Below, one piece after another: positions 48,585 through 57,423 of a DNA stretch of 64,000 nt. The DNA is taken from the NCBI RefSeq assembly GCF_044457565.1, contig NZ_JBITGZ010000033.1, forward strand, positions 8,716 through 72,715, in the 5' to 3' direction. A program made the translations under genes and the position numbers. Source of the DNA: Kitasatospora sp044457565 (GTDB taxonomy: Bacteria; Actinomycetota; Actinomycetes; Streptomycetales; Streptomycetaceae). The notes under the pieces are model-generated. The model made no database searches. It was not told the origin of the DNA and saw nothing but the letters and a program-made list of their open reading frames with translations. Position 1 is the stretch's first letter, and every line of letters starts with the position of its first letter.

Positions 48585-50357
48585 TCAGCCCTCGTCGCGC
48601 CAGGAGCGCCACAGCGCCGAGTAGGGGCCGCCGGCCGCGACCAGCTCGGGGTGGCTGCCGTACTCGGTGATCCGCCCGCCCTCGACCACCGCGATCACGT
48701 CCGCGTCGTGCGCGGTGTGCAGCCGGTGGGCGATGGCGATCACCGTCCGGCCGTGCAGCACCCGGGCCAGCGAGCGCTCCAGGTGCCGGGCCGCGCGCGG
48801 GTCGAGCAGCGAGGTCGCCTCGTCCAGGACGAGGGTGTGCGGGTCCGCCAGCACCAACCGGGCCAGCGCCAGCTGCTGCGCCTGCGGCGGTGTCAGGGCC
48901 GCCCCGCCGGAGCCGACCTCGGTGTCCAGGCCGTCCGCCAGCGCGTCCACCCAGTCGCCCGCGTCCACCGCGTCCAGCGCGGCCCGCAGCTCGGTGTCGT
49001 CCGCCTCGGGGGCGGCCAGCCGCAGGTTGTCCCGGAGCGTACCGACGAACACGTGGTGTTCCTGATTGACCAGCGCCACCTCGGTGCGGACCCGCTCGGC
49101 GGGCATCCTGGCGAGCGAGGCGCCGCCGAGCGTGACGCTGCCCCGGCCGGGGCTGTAGATCCCGGCCAGCAGCCGCCCGAGGGTCGACTTGCCGGCGCCG
49201 GACGGCCCGACCAGCGCCACCCGGCTGCCCGGCGCCACGTCCAGGCTGATGCCGTGCAGCACATCGGCGCCCTCGCGATAGCCGAAGCGGACCTCCGCGG
49301 CCTGGACGTGCCGGCCGCTGGGGTGCGCGTCCTCGTCCGTCTCCCGGTCGGGCACCTCCCGGACGCCGACCAGCCGGGCCAGCGAGGCCTGCCCGATCTG
49401 CAGCTCGTCGTACCAGCGCAGGATCAGGTCGACCGGCCCGGTCAGCGCCTGGGCGTAGAGGACACCGGTGGTCAGCTGGCCCACGTCGATCCAGCCCCTG
49501 AGGGTGAACAGGCCGCCCAGCACCAGGGTGCCGAGCACCGCGAGGGCGTAGACCCCGTCGATGGCCGGGAACCAGAGGCTACGCAGCCAGAGCGTATACC
49601 GCTCCCAGGCCAGCCACTCGGTGAGCTTGCGGTCGGTGAGGCGGATCCGCTCCTCGCCCAGGCGCAGTGTCTCGACCGTCCGCCCGGCGTCGACCGTCTC
49701 GGCCAGCACCGTGTTGACGGCCGCGTAGCCGGCCGACTCGGCCCGGTAGGACTGCGGCGCACGCCTGAAGTACCAGCGGGAGCTGGCCAGCAGCAACGGC
49801 AGCCCGATGACGGAGGTCAGGGCGAGCAGCGGCGAGGTGACGACCAGCGCCGCGAGCACCAGCACCAGCGAGACCACGGCCACCGCCAGCTCCGGCACCG
49901 CCTCGCGGACGGACTTGGAGAGCCGGTCGATGTCGGTGGTGCCACGGGAGACCAAGTCCCCCGTGCCCGCCCGTTCGAGGACGCCGGGCGGCAGCGCCAC
50001 CGAACGCACCAGGAAGTCCTCGCGCAGGTCCGCCAGGACCTCCTCGCCGAGGATCCCGCTGCGCAGCCGGGACCACCAGGTGAAGGCCGACTGGACGACG
50101 AGGGCCAGCAGGTACCAGCCGACGACCGTGGCGATGGTGCCCTCGGCCGTGTCGGTGGCGAGCGACTCCACCAGGGTGCCGAGCACCCAAGGGCCGACCA
50201 GCCCGGCCACCGTGGCCACGGCGTGCAGCGCGACCACCGAGCCGAAGCCACGCCGGTGGCGCCGGGCGAGCAGGCGGACGTACGCGCGCACGGCCGCCGG
50301 GGAACCGACGGGCAGCATGGTCGCGGGCCCGCGCTCCTGGAGGACTGGGGGCTTCAT
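48585..50357 (-). CDS. ABC exporter half-transporter with degenerate signature motif
   Basis: A 590-residue membrane-ATPase fusion (six helices, about 25-310; ATPase about 345-590). Walker A GPSGAGKST, Walker B HTLVLDEATS with catalytic Glu, and H-loop IAIAHR are intact. The signature LSGGQ is replaced by LTPPQAQQ. It is the second gene after the partner at 50491. Together they form a heterodimer in which this subunit supplies Walker A and the partner the signature, giving one working site. Substrate unknown; export across the cytoplasmic membrane. Confidence 0.9.
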   Translation of the reverse strand: MKPPVLQERGPATMLPVGSPAAVRAYVRLLARRHRRGFGSVVALHAVATVAGLVGPWVLGTLVESLATDTAEGTIATVVGWYLLALVVQSAFTWWSRLRSGILGEEVLADLREDFLVRSVALPPGVLERAGTGDLVSRGTTDIDRLSKSVREAVPELAVAVVSLVLVLAALVVTSPLLALTSVIGLPLLLASSRWYFRRAPQSYRAESAGYAAVNTVLAETVDAGRTVETLRLGEERIRLTDRKLTEWLAWERYTLWLRSLWFPAIDGVYALAVLGTLVLGGLFTLRGWIDVGQLTTGVLYAQALTGPVDLILRWYDELQIGQASLARLVGVREVPDRETDEDAHPSGRHVQAAEVRFGYREGADVLHGISLDVAPGSRVALVGPSGAGKSTLGRLLAGIYSPGRGSVTLGGASLARMPAERVRTEVALVNQEHHVFVGTLRDNLRLAAPEADDTELRAALDAVDAGDWVDALADGLDTEVGSGGAALTPPQAQQLALARLVLADPHTLVLDEATSLLDPRAARHLERSLARVLHGRTVIAIAHRLHTAHDADVIAVVEGGRITEYGSHPELVAAGGPYSALWRSWRDEG

Positions 50358-50490
50358 ACGGTCCTGCCTTCTCGCGATCGCGCAACGAACGGGGATCGGG
50401 GTGGACGGTGGTGGTGCGGACAGTGGTGGTGCGGCCGGGCCACGCCGCCGGAGCGGTGGCCGCCCGCCGGCCGGGGGTGTCGACCGGCGC

Positions 50491-52362
50491 TCACACCGCC
50501 TCCCGCACCGCGGCCGCCGGTTCCGCCTCGGACACCGGTCCGGACTCCGGCGTCGGAGCCGACGCCGGCTCCTGGATCGGCTCCGGCACCTGTGCCGCCT
50601 CCGACACGCCCGCCGGCTCGTCCTCGCGGGTGACCACCGCGCGGTAGGCCGGCGTGCCGCGCATCAGCTCGCGGTGGCTGCCGGTGGCCACGGCCCGGCC
50701 CTCGTGGACGAGCACCACCCGGTCGGCCTGGTCGAGCAGCAGCGGGCTGGTGGCGAAGACCACCGTCGTGCGCCCGGCGCGGCTCTTGCGCAGCCCGGCG
50801 GCGATCCGCGACTCGGTGTGGGCGTCGACCGCGCTGGTGGGCTCGTCCAGGACGAGCACCGGCGGGTCGGCGATCAGCGAGCGGGCCAGGGCGAGCCGTT
50901 GGCGCTGCCCACCGGAGAGGGAGCGGCCGCGCTCGGTGAGCTGAGCCCGCATCGGGTCTCCCCCGCACTCGGGCGAGCCGTCCACCAGGGCGTCCAGGAC
51001 GTCCTCGGCGCGGGCGGCGGCCAGCGCGTCGGCCGCCTCGACCCGGCCGGAGGAGGGGACGTCCAGCAGGTCGGCCAGGGTGCCCGAGAGCAGCACCGGG
51101 TCCTTGTCGTGCACCAGGACGGCCGCGCGCGCCTCCGCCAGCGGGACGGTGTCCAGCGCGGTTCCGCCGAGCCGTACCGAGGGGGTGGGCTGCTCGCCCT
51201 CCGCGAGCGGGACATGCCCGCCCAGACGCTCGGCGAGCGCTCCGGCGAAGTCCGGGTCGCCGCAGACCACCGCGGTCAGCTCGCCGGCCCGGGCGGTCAG
51301 GCCGGTGACGGGGTCGTGCAGGTCGGCCCGCTCGGGGCGGGTGAGCGCGGCGTCCGCCTCGGCGGTGGTACGGGAGAGCGAGAGCACCCTGACCGCCCGT
51401 CCCGCGGAGACCCGGGCCACGCTCCAGGCGTGCGCGGCCTCGCCGAGGATTCGCAGCGGCGCGGCCAGGAAGGCCGTCGCGCCGTAGACGGCGACCAGGC
51501 TGCCGACGCTGATCCGCCCGGAGGCGGCGAGCTGCGCGCCGTACCAAGTGACGCCGACCACGAAGAGCCCCGGCAGCAGCACCCGCTGGGCCTGCATCAG
51601 CGCCCAGATGCGCGAGGCCCGCACCGCCGCGGCGCGAACCTTCTGCGAGGCCGCCCGGTAGCGGGCGAGGAACAGTTCCTCACCGCCGATGCCGCGCAGC
51701 ACGCGCAGGCCGGCGACGGTGTCGGCGGCCAGCTCGGTGGCCTTGCCGCCGAGCGTGCGCTGCTCGGCGTAGCGCTTCTCGAACGGGCCCAGCAGCGGCC
51801 AGACGGAGGCCGCGAGCACCGGCACACCGAGCAGGACGGCGAGGCCGAGCAGTGGTTGGGCGACCAGGACGACGATGCTGACGGCCAGCCAGACCAGGAC
51901 CGCGGCGCGGACCCGGGCGACCAGCTCGACGTACCAGCCGATCTTCTCGACGTCCCCGCTGCCGACCGCGACGATCTCGCCGGTGGCGATCCGCCGGGAG
52001 AGCCCGGCGCCGAGGTGGGAGACCTGGCGGGCGACCAGCTGGCGGACCTGGGTCGCGGCGGTGATCCAGTTCCAGACGGCCTGGCGGTGCAGCAGCACGG
52101 TGGCGCACGCGGCGACGACGGCCAGCGCGAGGGCTGCGCCCCCGGCCCGCCAGATGCCTGCGGCGTCACCGTCGACGGCCGCCTGTACGCCGAGGCCGAG
52201 CGGCAACGGCAGGGCGGCCTGGCAGCCCATCTCCAGCAGGGCCCAGCAGGTGGAGAGCACCTGACCACGCCGCTGGCAGCGCTGGAGCCAGCGGAGGAAG
52301 GCGATCAGGGAGTCGAGATCGGGGCTGCCGGGGTCGGGCAGCGGCAGGGACTTGAGCGGCAT
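50491..52362 (-). CDS. ABC exporter half-transporter with degenerate Walker A
   Basis: A 623-residue half-transporter. Membrane helices lie at about 35-320. In the ATPase domain the Walker A position reads VCGDPDFAGALAERL with no GxxGxGKS/T, and the H-loop reads ATSPLL without His, but the signature RSLSGGQRQRLALARSL and Walker B PVLVLDEPTSAVDAHTE are intact. The C-terminal 45 residues are a Pro/Glu/Ser-rich tail. It is complementary to the next gene, which keeps Walker A and His but lost its signature. The ATG at 52362 opens MPLKSLPLPDPGSPD. It is 133 bp upstream of the second gene. Confidence 0.9.
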   Translation of the reverse strand: MPLKSLPLPDPGSPDLDSLIAFLRWLQRCQRRGQVLSTCWALLEMGCQAALPLPLGLGVQAAVDGDAAGIWRAGGAALALAVVAACATVLLHRQAVWNWITAATQVRQLVARQVSHLGAGLSRRIATGEIVAVGSGDVEKIGWYVELVARVRAAVLVWLAVSIVVLVAQPLLGLAVLLGVPVLAASVWPLLGPFEKRYAEQRTLGGKATELAADTVAGLRVLRGIGGEELFLARYRAASQKVRAAAVRASRIWALMQAQRVLLPGLFVVGVTWYGAQLAASGRISVGSLVAVYGATAFLAAPLRILGEAAHAWSVARVSAGRAVRVLSLSRTTAEADAALTRPERADLHDPVTGLTARAGELTAVVCGDPDFAGALAERLGGHVPLAEGEQPTPSVRLGGTALDTVPLAEARAAVLVHDKDPVLLSGTLADLLDVPSSGRVEAADALAAARAEDVLDALVDGSPECGGDPMRAQLTERGRSLSGGQRQRLALARSLIADPPVLVLDEPTSAVDAHTESRIAAGLRKSRAGRTTVVFATSPLLLDQADRVVLVHEGRAVATGSHRELMRGTPAYRAVVTREDEPAGVSEAAQVPEPIQEPASAPTPESGPVSEAEPAAAVREAV

Positions 52363-52833
52363 GACGCTCCGTTGCGGGTGGTACGGGCATGGGGCCAGAG
52401 CGCGCGGGCCCGGGTCACGGGCACGGCGGGAACGCCTGCGGCGGTCGGCGGCAGACGGCGGGGAGGTCGGAGAGGGCGTGGTGCCGGGGGCGGGTGCCGA
52501 GGAGGGGCGGGTCGCGGAGGGCGGACGCGGGCGGCGGGCACGGCGGGGCAGGGTCAGGAGGACATGGGAGTCGAGCGTGCCCGGCCCGGTGTGACCTACG
52601 CAACAGGTTTTCCACCGGCCGGCCGTGGGCGAACCACCGGCCGACCGGCTCCCCGGTGTCCACCGGGCGCCCGACCAGCCGCCCGACCGCCCTCCGGCGC
52701 GCCCGCCGGCGCACCCCCGCGGCCAAACCTCCCCGAGCTCCCGAAATTCGTCCGCGCACCCGGGAACACCGGCGCTCTCGAACAGGTTGGACCAGTGCGG
52801 AAGCATTGGACGACCAGGAGGGCACCCCTTCTC
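52363..52833. other. 471-bp divergent intergenic region
   Basis: No gene. The left half is GC-rich; the middle (52585-52620) has ACCTACGCAACAGGTTTTCC and is AT-richer, and the right part near 52735-52800 likely holds the promoter of the aldo/keto reductase. No clear operator is visible. Confidence 0.4.
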
Positions 52834-53700
52834 GTGAGCACCATCCCCAACGTGACCCTCAACAACGGCGCGGGGATCCCGCAGCTCGGCTTCGGGGTGT
52901 GGCAGGTCCCGGACGCGGAGGCGACGGACGCGGTCCGTACCGCCATCGGGGCCGGTTACCGCTCCATCGACACCGCCGCGATCTACGAGAACGAGGCCGG
53001 CACCGGTCAGGCGGTCGGCGAGGCGTTGGCAGCCGGCGGCGTGGCCCGCGAGGACCTCTACATCACCACCAAGCTGTGGAACTCGGGCACCAGCGACTGG
53101 TCGGGTGCGGCCGGGCGCGACGCGGTGCGCAAGGCCTTCGACGTCTCGCTCGACAAGCTGGGCCTGGACTACATCGACCTGTACCTGATCCACTGGCCGC
53201 GCCCGATGCACGGCAGCTTCCTCAACGTCTGGAAGGCGTTCGAGACGCTGCTCGAGGACGGCCGGGTCAAGTCGATCGGTGTCTCGAACTTCGGCCCCGA
53301 GCAGCTCACCCGCCTGCTCGACGAGAGCTCCGTGGTACCGGTGCTCAACCAGGTCGAGCTGCACCCGCACTTCCCGCAGCACGAGCTGCGCGCCTTCCAC
53401 GCCGAGCACGGCATCGCCACCGAGGCCTGGAGCCCGCTGGGCCAGGGCAAGGGCCTGCTCGGCGAGCCCGCGCTGGTGAAGATCGCCGAGAAGCACGGCC
53501 GCACCGTCGCCCAGGTGGTGCTCCGCTGGCACCTGCAGAGCGGCGTCATCGCGATCCCGAAGTCCGTGACGCCCTCCCGGATCAGGGAGAACCTGGACGT
53601 CTCCGGCTTCGAGCTGGACGCCGCCGACCTCGCGGCGATCGCCGCCGTGGAGACGGGCGAGCGTCTGGGCCCGGACCCGCAGGAATTCGACTGGAACTGA
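52834..53700 (+). CDS. Aldo/keto reductase (2,5-diketo-gluconate reductase type)
   Basis: A 288-residue TIM-barrel oxidoreductase. The catalytic tetrad is complete: Asp in SIDTAAIYENE, Tyr in the same motif, Lys in ITTKLWN and His in LIHWPRP. The NADPH site includes VIAIPKSVTPSRIRENLDV. The start is GTG 52834 with AGGAGG 11 bp upstream. It probably reduces aldehydes or keto sugars in the cytoplasm. It stands alone before a terminator. Confidence 0.92.
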   Translation: MSTIPNVTLNNGAGIPQLGFGVWQVPDAEATDAVRTAIGAGYRSIDTAAIYENEAGTGQAVGEALAAGGVAREDLYITTKLWNSGTSDWSGAAGRDAVRKAFDVSLDKLGLDYIDLYLIHWPRPMHGSFLNVWKAFETLLEDGRVKSIGVSNFGPEQLTRLLDESSVVPVLNQVELHPHFPQHELRAFHAEHGIATEAWSPLGQGKGLLGEPALVKIAEKHGRTVAQVVLRWHLQSGVIAIPKSVTPSRIRENLDVSGFELDAADLAAIAAVETGERLGPDPQEFDWN

Positions 53701-53799
53701 CCCGCCGACCCACCGATTCGATGGTCCGCTCATCCGATGAGCGGTGAGCGGACCTCGGGTGTGCGGTGACTCCGGCTCCGCCCTGGCGATGTGTCAACG

Positions 53800-53839
53800 C
53801 CGAAGGCCGCGACCCTCATTCGGGGGTTACGGCCTTCGG
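53800..53839. terminator. Bidirectional hairpin terminator
   Basis: CCGAAGGCCG (53800-53809) pairs with CGGCCTTCGG (53830-53839), with further pairing inside. It separates the convergent reductase and double-MarR genes. Confidence 0.8.
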
Positions 53840-53881
53840 TACGTTGGCGAATCGTTTTGGCTGGTCTGCGAGCAGCCGGAG

Positions 53882-54778
53882 CTAGAGCCTGGCCGCCTTG
53901 GCGAGCAGCGCGAGAGCCGGCGCGTGCTCGTCCTCGTCGAGCGGCGCGAGCAGCAGTCGCTGCACCTCGCCGACCCCGGCGGCCGAGCGGTGCAGCAGAT
54001 CCTGACCGGCGGACGAGAGCGAGAGCAGGTTACGACGCCCGTCGGAGGGGTCGCGCCGGCGCAGCACCAGCCCGCGCCGGACCAGCCGGCTGACCATCTC
54101 GGCCATCGTCGCCTTGTCCAGCGACGCCAGCTCGCCGACCGTGCGCTGGTCGGCGCCCGGCTCCAGCTCAAGGGCGTCGAGCACCGCGTACTGCGGCGCC
54201 GTCAGCTCCGACCCGACATGCTCGGACCAGAGCTTGGTGTGCACCTGCTGCCCGACCCGGATCAGGTAGCCGATGGCCCGCTGGGCGTCCAGCATCGGAC
54301 GGGCGTCGCTGAAGGCGGCGACCGCAGCCGGCTCCAACCTGGCTATCTTCGCCATCACCCGGACGATTTCCAGCTGCTCGTCCGGGGTGAGCGGCTCGAA
54401 GAGCGTCCGCTGCACGCGGACCACTCCGCCGGTCGCCTCGCGGACGGCCTGCGCACCGTTCTGCGAGAGTGCCAGCAGCTTGCGCCGGCCGTCGGCCGGG
54501 TCGCGCCGGCGCAGCACCAGTCCGCGCCGGACCAGCCGAGCGACCATCTCGGCCATCGTCGCCTTGTCCAGCGAGGCACGCTCACCGACCGTGCGCTGGT
54601 CAGCGCCCGGCTCCAGCGCGAGGACCAGCAGCACGGCGAACTGCGGAGCCGTGAGGTCGGCTCCGACGTGCTCGGACCACAAACGGGTGTGGACCTGCTG
54701 CGCAACGCGGATGAGATGGCCGGGCGACTGCTGCAGCCGCTCGGACACCCGGGTCGTCGGGATCTCCCCCAGCACCAT
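53882..54778 (-). CDS. Single-chain tandem MarR regulator
   Basis: A 298-residue protein with two complete MarR domains in one chain: about 20-150 and 166-290. Each half has LIRVxQQVHTxLWSEHVG, LTAPQ(F/Y)AVL, LEPGADQRTVGE, ASLDKATMAEMV, RLVRRGLVLRRRDP and DGRRxLL. The halves are about 60 percent identical by eye, so a gene duplication and fusion made a covalent dimer. MarR proteins normally dimerise to bind a palindrome; here the two HTHs can diverge and read an asymmetric site. It is divergent from fabG; a CACACC-C-GGTGTG palindrome lies between. Start MVLGEIPTTR at 54778. Confidence 0.9.
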   Translation of the reverse strand: MVLGEIPTTRVSERLQQSPGHLIRVAQQVHTRLWSEHVGADLTAPQFAVLLVLALEPGADQRTVGERASLDKATMAEMVARLVRRGLVLRRRDPADGRRKLLALSQNGAQAVREATGGVVRVQRTLFEPLTPDEQLEIVRVMAKIARLEPAAVAAFSDARPMLDAQRAIGYLIRVGQQVHTKLWSEHVGSELTAPQYAVLDALELEPGADQRTVGELASLDKATMAEMVSRLVRRGLVLRRRDPSDGRRNLLSLSSAGQDLLHRSAAGVGEVQRLLLAPLDEDEHAPALALLAKAARL

Positions 54779-55197
54779 GTATCCGTCCCGATGTCACACC
54801 CGGTGTGTGTGGGACACCCGGGTGGGGCAGTAACGGCGTGTGGGCGTCCCGCTGTGAGGGAGGGCGCGCCAGCCGTGCAGCCGGTGGCTGCTGGCGCACA
54901 CTATACAAACGGCGGGACCGTCCTGGCAGGCGGGGGCAGATAGTAGACGCATGTTCGTCGAACTTGGCATATTTACGCGCCCGGCGGCGGTCTCGTTCAC
55001 TCCTTCGCAGCAGTGAGCCGGCCGCACCGCCCTCACCCTCTGTCACCTGCGACTCTTCCGTACCTCCAGCACTCTGGCTCACGGAGCTACTCGTCGGTAA
55101 GGTGTGCGCGAAGCGCTCTCAGTACCCATCTCCCGGGCCGGCCCGCCCACCTGCGGTCATCCGGCCCGCCATCTCACCTAGAGAGACGAGACCGAGC
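54779..55197. other. 419-bp divergent intergenic region
   Basis: Gap between double MarR and fabG. It holds a palindrome at 54795-54807, an AT-rich stretch CACACTATACAAACGG (54896-54911) and GGCATATTTACGCG (54965-54978), likely promoters. No gene is evident. Confidence 0.45.
54795..54807. promoter_or_regulatory. Palindrome next to the double-MarR start
   Basis: CACACC-C-GGTGTG lies 17 bp upstream of the regulator start; a single C interrupts the perfect symmetry. A candidate autoregulatory site. Confidence 0.5.
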
Positions 55198-55965
55198 ATG
55201 ACCGAGCAGAGCACCACCCCCAGGGTCGCGGTCGTCACCGGCGCGGCCCGCGGCATCGGCGCCGCCACCGCGCTGCGACTGGCCGCCGAGGGATACGCCG
55301 TCGCCGTCGTGGACCTGGAGGAGTCGGCGGGCAAGGACACCGTCGACAAGATCGTCGCGACCGGCGGCCGAGCCCTGGCCGTCGGGGCGGACGTCTCGGA
55401 CGCGGAGCAGGTGCAGAGCGCGGTGGACCGCATCGCGGCCGAGCTCGGCGCACCGGTCGTCCTGGTCAACAACGCCGGGGTGCTGCGCGACAACCTGCTC
55501 TTCAAGATGTCCGAGTCCGACTGGGACACCGTCATGAACGTGCACCTCAGGGGCGCGTTCCTGATGAGCCGCGCGATCCAGAAGCACATGGTGGCCGCCG
55601 GATTCGGCCGGATCATCAACCTGTCGTCCTCCTCCGCCCAGGGCAACCGCGGCCAGGCCAACTACTCCGCCGCCAAGGCCGGCCTCCAGGGCTTCACCAA
55701 GACCCTGGCCATCGAGCTGGGCAAGTTCGGCATCACCGCCAACGCCGTCGCGCCCGGCTTCATCGCCACCGACATGACGGCCGCCACCGCCGCCCGGGTC
55801 GGGATGGAGTTCGAGGCCTTCAAGGAGGCCGCCGCCACCCAGATCCCGGTCAACCGCGTCGGTGTCCCGGAGGACATCGCCCACACCATCTCCTTCCTGG
55901 CGAGCGAGGGCGCGGGCTTCGTCTCCGGTCAGGTCATCTACGTCGCGGGCGGCCCGCTCGACTAG
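55198..55965 (+). CDS. fabG: FabG-like 3-oxoacyl-ACP reductase / SDR
   Basis: A 255-residue short-chain dehydrogenase. The nucleotide-binding motif is VVTGAARGIGAATA (13-26), NNAGV and the catalytic Ser-Tyr-Lys are in LSSSSAQGNRGQANYSAAKAGL; the C-terminal VAPGFIATDM is as in FabG. It likely reduces 3-oxoacyl thioesters with NADPH. It is monocistronic and not in a fab cluster, so it may be a specialised paralogue. ATG 55198 follows GAGACGAG. Confidence 0.88.
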   Translation: MTEQSTTPRVAVVTGAARGIGAATALRLAAEGYAVAVVDLEESAGKDTVDKIVATGGRALAVGADVSDAEQVQSAVDRIAAELGAPVVLVNNAGVLRDNLLFKMSESDWDTVMNVHLRGAFLMSRAIQKHMVAAGFGRIINLSSSSAQGNRGQANYSAAKAGLQGFTKTLAIELGKFGITANAVAPGFIATDMTAATAARVGMEFEAFKEAAATQIPVNRVGVPEDIAHTISFLASEGAGFVSGQVIYVAGGPLD

Positions 55966-56461
55966 CGACCGGCCCGCCCCACCCATGAGCGGCCCGCCCG
56001 AACCGGCGGGCCGCACCCGACAAGGACACCCCGAACGAGGGCCGACCCGAACAAGGACGGACCCGAACAGCGCCCCCGATCCACCGGCCGGGGGCGCTCC
56101 TCGTTCTCGGCGCGGCATTCCCGACTCCACCGAATGCCCGCCCGTTCCTCGCGCACGCTTTCGACACGAATCACCGCCGGATTCGCCGCCCGGCAGCCTC
56201 GCACCGGCCATTCGCCACCGGAATTGCATGCGGAAACCCCAGCACAGACCGGCGCACGCACAGGTAGGGGGCGTGCGCACACACCCCGCCAGCCCCCTCG
56301 ACTGCGGACGCACCTCGAAGTGACCGGAATTCCAGGGAGTTCGCCGGATTCCCGGAGCTTGCCGGTGAATCCCTGGGCAGTCTGCCCCCCGTGCAAGCCC
56401 GGATCTAATCATCGGAAGACCTGACGACACCGCCGCACGGGCGCACCCGCGGGGATTCCGG
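55966..56461. other. 496-bp stretch without a gene
   Basis: After the terminator, frames on both strands lack codon bias. Short runs of GGATTC, GAATTGC and CCGGAATTCC make it AT-richer than neighbours. It leads into the PAP2 relic and may be decayed coding DNA. Confidence 0.45.
55989..56014. terminator. Hairpin terminator after fabG-like gene
   Basis: GCGGCCCGCC (55989-55998) is complementary to GGCGGGCCGC (56005-56014), 24 bp after the stop. Confidence 0.8.
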
Positions 56462-56850
56462 ATGGCCGCCGTTAAGCCCTACCTGCTGGTGGTGGCCGGC
56501 GTCCTGCTGGACACGGCGCTGGTCGACCTCGACTGGTGGGCCCGGCTGGGCGCGGCATCACCGCTGCTCAACGTCACCGTCGGGGCGGTCAAGATCGCCA
56601 CCGGCCGGCTCGGCCCGCACTACGCGCTCTACGGCGGCTCGCCCGAGCTGTTCGCCGGCGGCACCATCTTCCCCTCCGGGCACGCACTGGGTGAGCGACG
56701 CGCTCGCCGGCTGGGCCACCGGTCTGCTGGTCCTGCTGGCGCTACCACTGCTCGAACCGCTGGTGGCCGGCACCGAGGAACGCCTGCGGCCCCGTCGCTC
56801 CAGGCCCGGGGTCAGCCCTCCCAGCTGCGCTCCACCACATCCTCACGAAC
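56462..56850 (+). pseudogene. PAP2 phosphatase relic with internal deletions
   Basis: Three pieces of a PAP2-family membrane phosphatase remain. The first frame has KPYLLVVAGVLLDTALVDLDWW, then jumps to ASPLLNVTVGAVKIATGRLGPHYALYGGSPELFAGGTIFPSGHA, missing the helices that normally lie between. At PSGHA, where catalytic motif 2 is, the frame is lost; a different frame continues directly with THWVSDALAGWATGLLVLLALPLLEPLVAGTEERL, the motif 3 region. The DNA at the junction, GGGCACGCACTGG, fits both motifs, suggesting a deletion between short GGCACGC repeats. No ribosome site precedes the ATG. Confidence 0.85.
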
Positions 56851-57000
56851 GCTGAGGTTGAGCCGCCCCTCCCGGTGGTCCATGGTCATCATGGCTCCAG
56901 GTTCCAGCACCCGGACCGAGGTCCAGCCGTCCGCGAGCGCCCGTTCCCGCGCGATCGCCACCGGCAGCCCCCGGTAGTCCTCGTCCCTGCCGCCTGTCAT
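56812..57000 (-). CDS. I78 family peptidase-inhibitor-like small protein
   Basis: A 62-residue protein: YRGLPVAIARERALADGWTSVRVLEPGAMMTMDHREGRLNLSVREDVVERSWEG. The RxLxPGxxxTxDxxxxRLN pattern matches proteinase inhibitor I78 family members (potato-inhibitor-I-like fold). It lacks a signal peptide. The start is ATG 57000. Its 3' end overlaps the PAP2 relic by 39 bp. Confidence 0.75.
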   Translation of the reverse strand: MTGGRDEDYRGLPVAIARERALADGWTSVRVLEPGAMMTMDHREGRLNLSVREDVVERSWEG

Positions 57001-57075
57001 CGCTACCCCCAACGCCGTCGGACGTACGCTGGAATCGTAGTCCGAACCGTGCCCGGCAGAAGGAGGTGGGCGATC

Positions 57076-57348
57076 ATGCGTGCGACCACTCCACGACGCT
57101 GGCACAGCGGCACCGAGCCCGCCACCGCACGCAGTGCCCTCAAGCTGCGGCTCCTGCTCTCCCTCACTTTCACACCGCTGTTCGCCCTCACGACCGCCGC
57201 CTTCGCGGTCTTCGCAGCCCGCGCCACCCCTGACAGCGTACCCACCCAGGGGACCCTCACCGGGTTCGCCGTCTGCTGCGGGGTGCTGACCCTGCTGGCG
57301 GCGATCGACCTCTATGTGGTCATCCGGCGGCGGCGCACCGAACTCTGA
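57076..57348 (+). CDS. DUF6343 family small membrane protein
   Basis: A 90-residue protein with SGTEPATARSALKLRLLLSLTFTPLFALTTAAFAVFAA then a second hydrophobic stretch, FAVCCGVLTLLAAIDLYVVI, and a basic tail RRRRTEL. The opening SGTEPxTARSALxLRL is the DUF6343 signature. Two membrane helices with basic ends. AGGAGGTGGG precedes the ATG at good spacing. Function unknown. Confidence 0.8.
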   Translation: MRATTPRRWHSGTEPATARSALKLRLLLSLTFTPLFALTTAAFAVFAARATPDSVPTQGTLTGFAVCCGVLTLLAAIDLYVVIRRRRTEL

Positions 57349-57423
57349 CCACCCATCGGGCGATCCCCCTCGCTGACGAGTGACCAGAGCCGGTGTCGGC
57401 CACCGGGGTCCGCGCCTGCGCCG

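Noticed and set aside
49807..52833. A long + strand frame running into the aldo/keto reductase
   Set aside because: The upstream 3 kb lie opposite two ABC exporter genes and read Arg/Gly/Ala-rich sequence. The reductase has its own GTG and ribosome site at 52834.
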